Source of the DNA: CAWIVH01 sp963839475
Lineage (GTDB): Bacteria > Acidobacteriota > UBA6911
DNA: 64,000 nt
Direction: 5' to 3'
Assembly: GCA_963839475.1 (NCBI GenBank)
Contig: CAWIVH010000021.1
Location: 558,001-622,000 of the forward strand
In this document: positions 59,962-64,000 of the stretch, piece after piece
Layout: each line of letters begins with the position of its first letter
How positions within the stretch are numbered: the first letter of the stretch is position 1
Notes under the pieces: generated by a model
The model's input: the letters and a program-made list of their open reading frames with translations, nothing else
Databases searched by the model: none
Told to the model about the DNA's origin: nothing
Made by a program: the position numbers and the translations under genes

Positions 59962-60156
59962 ATGATCCGCTTCCTTCTCTGGTGCATTTTGTTCGTACTG
60001 TGCTGGCCGCTCGCCCTGCTGGCTCTGATACTCTATCCCCTGGTCTGGCTTCTCATGCTCCCCTTTCGCATTGTCGGAATCGCCGTAGGTGGGGTCTTAG
60101 ACCTTATATGGGCGATTGTCACACTTCCCGCCCGGATTATTAAAAAGCTGGCCTGA
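59962..60156 (+). CDS. Small two-helix membrane protein
   Basis: 64 residues, MIRFLLWCILFVLCWPLALL followed by a proline-broken hydrophobic hairpin (LYPLVWLLMLPFRIVGIAVGG) and a basic end (ARIIKKLA). GGGGGAT lies upstream. Found 17 bases before kgd, so probably co-transcribed. Unknown function; such mini-proteins often bind and adjust larger membrane complexes. Confidence 0.65.
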   Translation: MIRFLLWCILFVLCWPLALLALILYPLVWLLMLPFRIVGIAVGGVLDLIWAIVTLPARIIKKLA

Positions 60157-60173
60157 TCGGAAAGCAAAAAACA

Positions 60174-63100
60174 ATGGATGATCGTTTGACCGTGCCGAGT
60201 GAAATCAGCGAGTCGCAAAAACCGGATGAAAACATTAGTGCTCCAGCGCCCCAGCCGGATGAGGAATTGGTACCCATCCGCGGAGGCCAGCTCCGGGTGG
60301 TCGAAAATATGGAAGCCAGCCTCGCCGTTCCAACGGCCACCTCGTACCGCTCCATCCCGGTGAAGCTCCTGGAAGAAAACCGGAGGATCATCAACGCCCA
60401 TATGGAGCGAAGCAATCGCGGGAAAGTTTCATTCACTCATTTGATCGCCTGGGCCATCGTATGCTCCTTGCGTCAGTTCCCTTCCCTGAATGCCACCCAC
60501 GAGGTGATGGATGGCATCCCTCACCGTCGGATGCGCCGGAATCTGAACCTCGGGGTGGCCGTTGATATTGAGCGCAAAGACGGAACGCGAACCCTATTGG
60601 TCCCGAATATCAAGAATGCGGGTGGGCTCTCATTCCCTGATTTCCTCCGCGCTTTTGACGGAACGATCAGCCGCGCCCGCAGCGGAACGGCGGGACCGGA
60701 TGAATATCAGGGCACAACGGTAACATTGACGAATCCGGGCACGGTCGGAACCCTCTCTTCCCGCCCCCGCCTGATGCGGGGGCAGGGCGCGATCATCGCC
60801 ACCGGCACTATAGGCTTTCCTCCTGAGTACCACGCCTGGTCTCCCGGCGCCCTTTCCAGCCTGGGGCTTTCGAAGGTGATGACGGTCAGCTGCACGTACG
60901 ATCACCGCATCATCCAGGGTGCGGAATCCGGTGAGTTCCTGGGTCAGGTTCATGACTTTCTTCTGGGCAAAGAACGATTCTATGAGCGTATTTTCGAGGA
61001 CTTGAAGCTTCCCGAGGTCCCCATTCAATGGGCTCTCGACCAAAGCCCGGCGTTGCTTGGTTCAGCCTCCGTGCGCGACGATCTCGAAAAGCAGGTCGGC
61101 GTCCTGCAGTTGATCAACTTGTACAGGGTCCGGGGCCACCTGATTGCCAACCTCGATCCCCTGGCGGAAAGGGCCCGCTATCACGCTGAACTGGACCCCG
61201 CCAACTATGGTCTGACCCTGTGGGACCTCGACCGCGAGTTCGTTACCGGCGGCCTGGGCGGAATGCAGCGAGGCACCTTGCGGCAGATCCTGGACATACT
61301 CAAGCAGACGTACTGCCAGAATATCGGCGTGGAGTACAGACATATCCAGGATTCAGGCGAGAAAGCATGGCTGCAGGACCGGTTGGAACCGGCGGAAGCA
61401 CGCGCTCCGCTCGAGGCCAGGATCCGGCTTCAAACGCTCCAGCGATTGGTCGCCGCCGAAGATTTCGAACGCTACCTGCATACCCGGTTCGTCGGGCACA
61501 AACGGTTCGGATTGGAGGGTGCTGAAACCACGATCCCCGTCCTTGCCAAGGTGCTCGCCGAGGGGGCCAATGCCGATGTGCAGGAAGCGGTGATAGGAAT
61601 GGCTCACCGCGGCCGTCTGAACGTGCTGGCGAATATCATCGGGAAACCGCTGCCCAAGCTGTTGTCGGAGTTTGAGGAGAACACCGATCCGCTTGCCACC
61701 CAAGGATCGGGTGATGTGAAATATCACCTCGGGTCTTCCGGGCGTTTCCGCTCGGCAGAGGGAAATGAAATCTTCGTTTCGGTAGCCCCCAACCCCAGCC
61801 ACCTCGAATGGGTCAATCCAGTGGTCGAAGGCATTTCCCGGGCAAAGCAGGATCGCCGCGGGGATCGGGAACATGAAAAGGTGCTTCCGGTGCTCATTCA
61901 CGGCGATGCGGCCTTCGCAGGCCAGGGAGTGGTATGGGAAACCATAAACTTCTCCCAACTGCACGGCTATCGCACGGGCGGGACGATTCACATCATCATC
62001 AACAATCAGATCGGGTTCACAACAACACCCGATGAAGCGAGATCTTCGCAATACGCCACCGATGTCGCCCGCTCGGTTCAGGCACCGGTCTTTCACGTCA
62101 ACGGCGACGATCCCGATGCCGCCATCCGGGTGGCCCGCATCGCGTTCGCTTACCGGCAACGTTTCCGCAAGGACGTCGTAATCGACATCTTTTGCTACCG
62201 CCGGCACGGCCACAATGAAGGTGACGAACCAAGCTACACCCAACCGTTGCTTTATAAAAAGATCAGCGAGCGGCCTTCGGTGGTCGCTCTCTACGCGGAA
62301 AAACTGGTGAGGGAAGAGGTGGTGTCCCAAGATGAAGTCCAGCAGCTTCACGCCAGGCTCCAGGCAGAATACAACCAGGCGTATGAAGCGAGCCTCAAGG
62401 GGGATCAGCGTTTCGATCCCGACCTACCCCTTGCCGTATCGGAGGAAGAGCTGAGTGAATTCCAGCCGACCGGCGGAACCGGCGTTGAGGAGGATACCAT
62501 CCTGGCGGTGGCCAAAGGCCTGACGAGACTTCCGGACAAATTCCGGCTGCATCCCAAACTCGAGCCGTTCTTTGCCCGCCGCCGCGAATTGCTCGAGGGA
62601 AAAACAGAAGTCGACTGGCCCTACGCCGAAGCTTTGGCGTTCGGGACTCTGATTTTCGAAGGAACACCGGTAAGACTGAGCGGTCAGGACAGCGCTCGAG
62701 GAACCTTCAGTCAACGGCATCTTGTTTTGCGTGATGTGGAGGACGGCCGGGAGTACATCCCTCTGAAGAACATCCACCCGCACCAGGCGGCATTCGAGGT
62801 ATTTGACAGCTCCTTGTCCGAGGCGGCGGTGCTGGGATTCGAATTCGGCTACAGCGTGGCCGACCCCTTGAGCCTGGTAATTTGGGAAGCGCAGTTTGGA
62901 GATTTTGCCAACAGCGCCCAGGTGATCATCGACAATTTCATTGCAAGCTCCGAAGCCAAATGGCGGCAGCCCTGCGACCTCGTGATGCTACTGCCCCATG
63001 GATACGAAGGCCAGGGTCCCGAACATTCCAGCGCCCGTCTGGAAAGGTTTTTGACGCTCTGCGCTGAAGACAATATGCGGGTATGCACCCCCACGACAGC

Positions 63101-63638
63101 GGCCCAATATTTCCACCTCCTGCGCCGCCAGATGCGCGATGCGCAAAGAATACCGCTGGTGGTCATGACCCCCAAAAGCATGCTCCGGCATCCGCGCATG
63201 GCGTCCGATCCGAAGCTGCTTACCACTGGCTCATTCGAACTCGTGATCGATGATCCCTATATCCAGAACAAGAAGGAGGTCCGCCGGCTGCTGCTCTGTT
63301 GCGGTAAGGTCTACTATGATCTCCTGCTCGAACGCGAGCGGCGGAAGATCTCCGATGTCGCCATCATACGCATAGAGCAGCTCTATCCCTATCCGGACTG
63401 GAACATTTCCCAACTGCTCGAAAGCTACTCAAGGTCGGCCGAGGTTGCCTGGGTTCAGGAAGAACCGCAAAACATGGGGGGATGGAATTTCATACGGCCC
63501 CGTCTCCAGGAGAGCGCAGCCTTCCTCCGCGAGTTCCGGTATATCGGCCGAGTCGCCTCTTCGAGCCCGTCGACCGGATCGCTCAAAACGCATCGTATGG
63601 AACAAACGACTATCCTCAAAACTGCATTCGATTCTTAA
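60174..63638 (+). CDS. kgd: Multifunctional 2-oxoglutarate decarboxylase/dehydrogenase E1 fused to succinyltransferase (Kgd)
   Basis: 1154 residues. An acidic N-terminal segment (1-50) without lipoyl domain is followed by an acyltransferase (E2) domain (about 55-270) with the active-site YDHRIIQGAESGEF (His about 243), then the E1 decarboxylase (about 280-1150) with the thiamine diphosphate region HGDAAFAGQGVVWETINFSQLHGYRTGG (about 575-605), GHNEGDEPSYTQP and EFGYSVADPLSLVIWEAQFGDFANSAQVIIDNF. This is the actinobacterial Kgd layout. It needs an external lipoyl E2 and E3; the lpd and E2 genes of the 30-36 kb operon are candidates. Feeds the oxidative TCA cycle. Confidence 0.93.
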   Translation: MDDRLTVPSEISESQKPDENISAPAPQPDEELVPIRGGQLRVVENMEASLAVPTATSYRSIPVKLLEENRRIINAHMERSNRGKVSFTHLIAWAIVCSLRQFPSLNATHEVMDGIPHRRMRRNLNLGVAVDIERKDGTRTLLVPNIKNAGGLSFPDFLRAFDGTISRARSGTAGPDEYQGTTVTLTNPGTVGTLSSRPRLMRGQGAIIATGTIGFPPEYHAWSPGALSSLGLSKVMTVSCTYDHRIIQGAESGEFLGQVHDFLLGKERFYERIFEDLKLPEVPIQWALDQSPALLGSASVRDDLEKQVGVLQLINLYRVRGHLIANLDPLAERARYHAELDPANYGLTLWDLDREFVTGGLGGMQRGTLRQILDILKQTYCQNIGVEYRHIQDSGEKAWLQDRLEPAEARAPLEARIRLQTLQRLVAAEDFERYLHTRFVGHKRFGLEGAETTIPVLAKVLAEGANADVQEAVIGMAHRGRLNVLANIIGKPLPKLLSEFEENTDPLATQGSGDVKYHLGSSGRFRSAEGNEIFVSVAPNPSHLEWVNPVVEGISRAKQDRRGDREHEKVLPVLIHGDAAFAGQGVVWETINFSQLHGYRTGGTIHIIINNQIGFTTTPDEARSSQYATDVARSVQAPVFHVNGDDPDAAIRVARIAFAYRQRFRKDVVIDIFCYRRHGHNEGDEPSYTQPLLYKKISERPSVVALYAEKLVREEVVSQDEVQQLHARLQAEYNQAYEASLKGDQRFDPDLPLAVSEEELSEFQPTGGTGVEEDTILAVAKGLTRLPDKFRLHPKLEPFFARRRELLEGKTEVDWPYAEALAFGTLIFEGTPVRLSGQDSARGTFSQRHLVLRDVEDGREYIPLKNIHPHQAAFEVFDSSLSEAAVLGFEFGYSVADPLSLVIWEAQFGDFANSAQVIIDNFIASSEAKWRQPCDLVMLLPHGYEGQGPEHSSARLERFLTLCAEDNMRVCTPTTAAQYFHLLRRQMRDAQRIPLVVMTPKSMLRHPRMASDPKLLTTGSFELVIDDPYIQNKKEVRRLLLCCGKVYYDLLLERERRKISDVAIIRIEQLYPYPDWNISQLLESYSRSAEVAWVQEEPQNMGGWNFIRPRLQESAAFLREFRYIGRVASSSPSTGSLKTHRMEQTTILKTAFDS

Positions 63639-63655
63639 AAAGACAAGGAGACGCG

Positions 63656-64000
63656 TGAAAATCGGCATCACTTGCTACCCGACCTATGGCGGGAGCGGCA
63701 TCGTAGCAACAGAATTGGGGAAAGAACTGGCGGCGCGCGGTCATGAAATACATTTTATAAGCTATGCGCCTCCCCTACGGCTCGATCGTTCAGACCCGGA
63801 CATCTATTATCATGAAGTTGAGGTGACCACCTATCCCCTCTTCGATCACCCGCCGTACACGCTGGCCCTCGCAACCAAAATGGCGGAGGTTACAGAACAG
63901 GTATCCCTGGACCTGCTCCACTGCCATTACGCCATCCCGCATTCAGTGAGTGCTTTTCTGGCAAAATCGATGTTGCACCCGCGCAAAGTCCCGGTAGTAA
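63656..64000 (+). CDS. bshA: BshA-like N-acetylglucosaminyl-L-malate synthase, cut by window edge
   Basis: 115 residues of the N-terminal domain, starting at a GTG with AAGGAG upstream, then MKIGITCYPTYGGSGIVATE, the glycine-rich first strand-loop of GT4 glycosyltransferases, and DLLHCHYAIPHSVSAFLAK, both characteristic of BshA. BshA makes the first intermediate of bacillithiol from UDP-GlcNAc and malate. 17 bases after kgd, same strand. C-terminal catalytic half lies outside the window. Confidence 0.88.

Noticed and set aside
1..64000. CRISPR arrays, transposases, integrases, prophage genes, rRNA, riboswitches
   Set aside because: None recognised on either strand; no direct-repeat/spacer pattern and no integrase or transposase motif.

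Overview
This 64 kb window is bacterial chromosome, densely coded on both strands, with no phage, insertion sequence, CRISPR or rRNA. The content suggests an Acidobacteriota-like, menaquinone-type aerobic or facultative heterotroph. The pointers are a fused 2-oxoglutarate decarboxylase/succinyltransferase (Kgd type), a BshA-like bacillithiol glycosyltransferase, a tetraether/membrane-spanning-lipid-synthase-like radical SAM enzyme, an 11-subunit-style Nuo cluster, Hanks-type kinases and many Tat/Sec/lipoprotein exports. Phylum is an inference from gene content; no marker gene was searched.

Layout. 1-7.7 kb: a kinase running off the left edge, an aldo/keto reductase, a three-gene secreted block (small secreted protein, beta-propeller/OmpA fusion, two-domain esterase), an unknown protein and a VOC protein. 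7.9-10 kb: leuC and a leuD whose reading frame is broken by one extra base. 10.1-12.6 kb: the Tes/Mss-like radical SAM gene and tRNA-Leu(CAG). 12.7-17.5 kb: two ABC-2 ATPase/permease pairs plus a TPR lipoprotein-like/secreted protein. 17.7-19.3 kb: a small secreted protein and a gluzincin-like metallopeptidase. 19.3-25.8 kb: nuoABCDHIJKN, lacking E, F, G, L and M. 26.1-29.9 kb: a zinc-type dehydrogenase, an ETF:menaquinone-oxidoreductase-like membrane Fe-S protein and a redoxin. 30-35.8 kb: a 2-oxoacid dehydrogenase operon in the order lpd, lipB, E1alpha, E1beta, E2. 36-38 kb: XdhC and a diheme peroxidase lipoprotein.

38-46.5 kb is one long minus-strand run: erpA, folB, merR, a second nuoB, a second nuoD, a radical SAM/SPASM protein, DUF2203, map, a methyltransferase, a Fur-rubrerythrin fusion, and a second nuoI. 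46.5-53.5 kb holds an Smr protein and a five-gene unit of a degenerate-peptidase-like protein, three different HlyD/RND-type adaptors and one MacB-type permease with no ATPase. 53.7-60.2 kb: HEAT-repeat protein, Tat-exported Gfo/Idh/MocA oxidoreductase, pentapeptide-repeat protein, a pseudokinase, a homoserine-dehydrogenase-like enzyme, a DUF2007 protein and a membrane mini-protein. 60.2-64 kb: kgd and the start of bshA.

The genes fit together around respiration and central carbon flow: 2-oxoacid and 2-oxoglutarate dehydrogenases produce reducing equivalents; the Nuo proteins and the EMO-like protein feed quinone; ErpA supplies Fe-S clusters; the Fur-rubrerythrin fusion, peroxidase, redoxin and bacillithiol pathway are stress-facing. 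The most unusual items are the Fur-rubrerythrin fusion, the MerR-NuoB-NuoD unit without NuoC, the membrane-spanning-lipid synthase candidate, the kinase with HRD changed to HRA, and the three-adaptor transporter without an ATPase. Start codons were often moved from the longest ORF to the position with the best ribosome binding site; these choices are stated in each entry.
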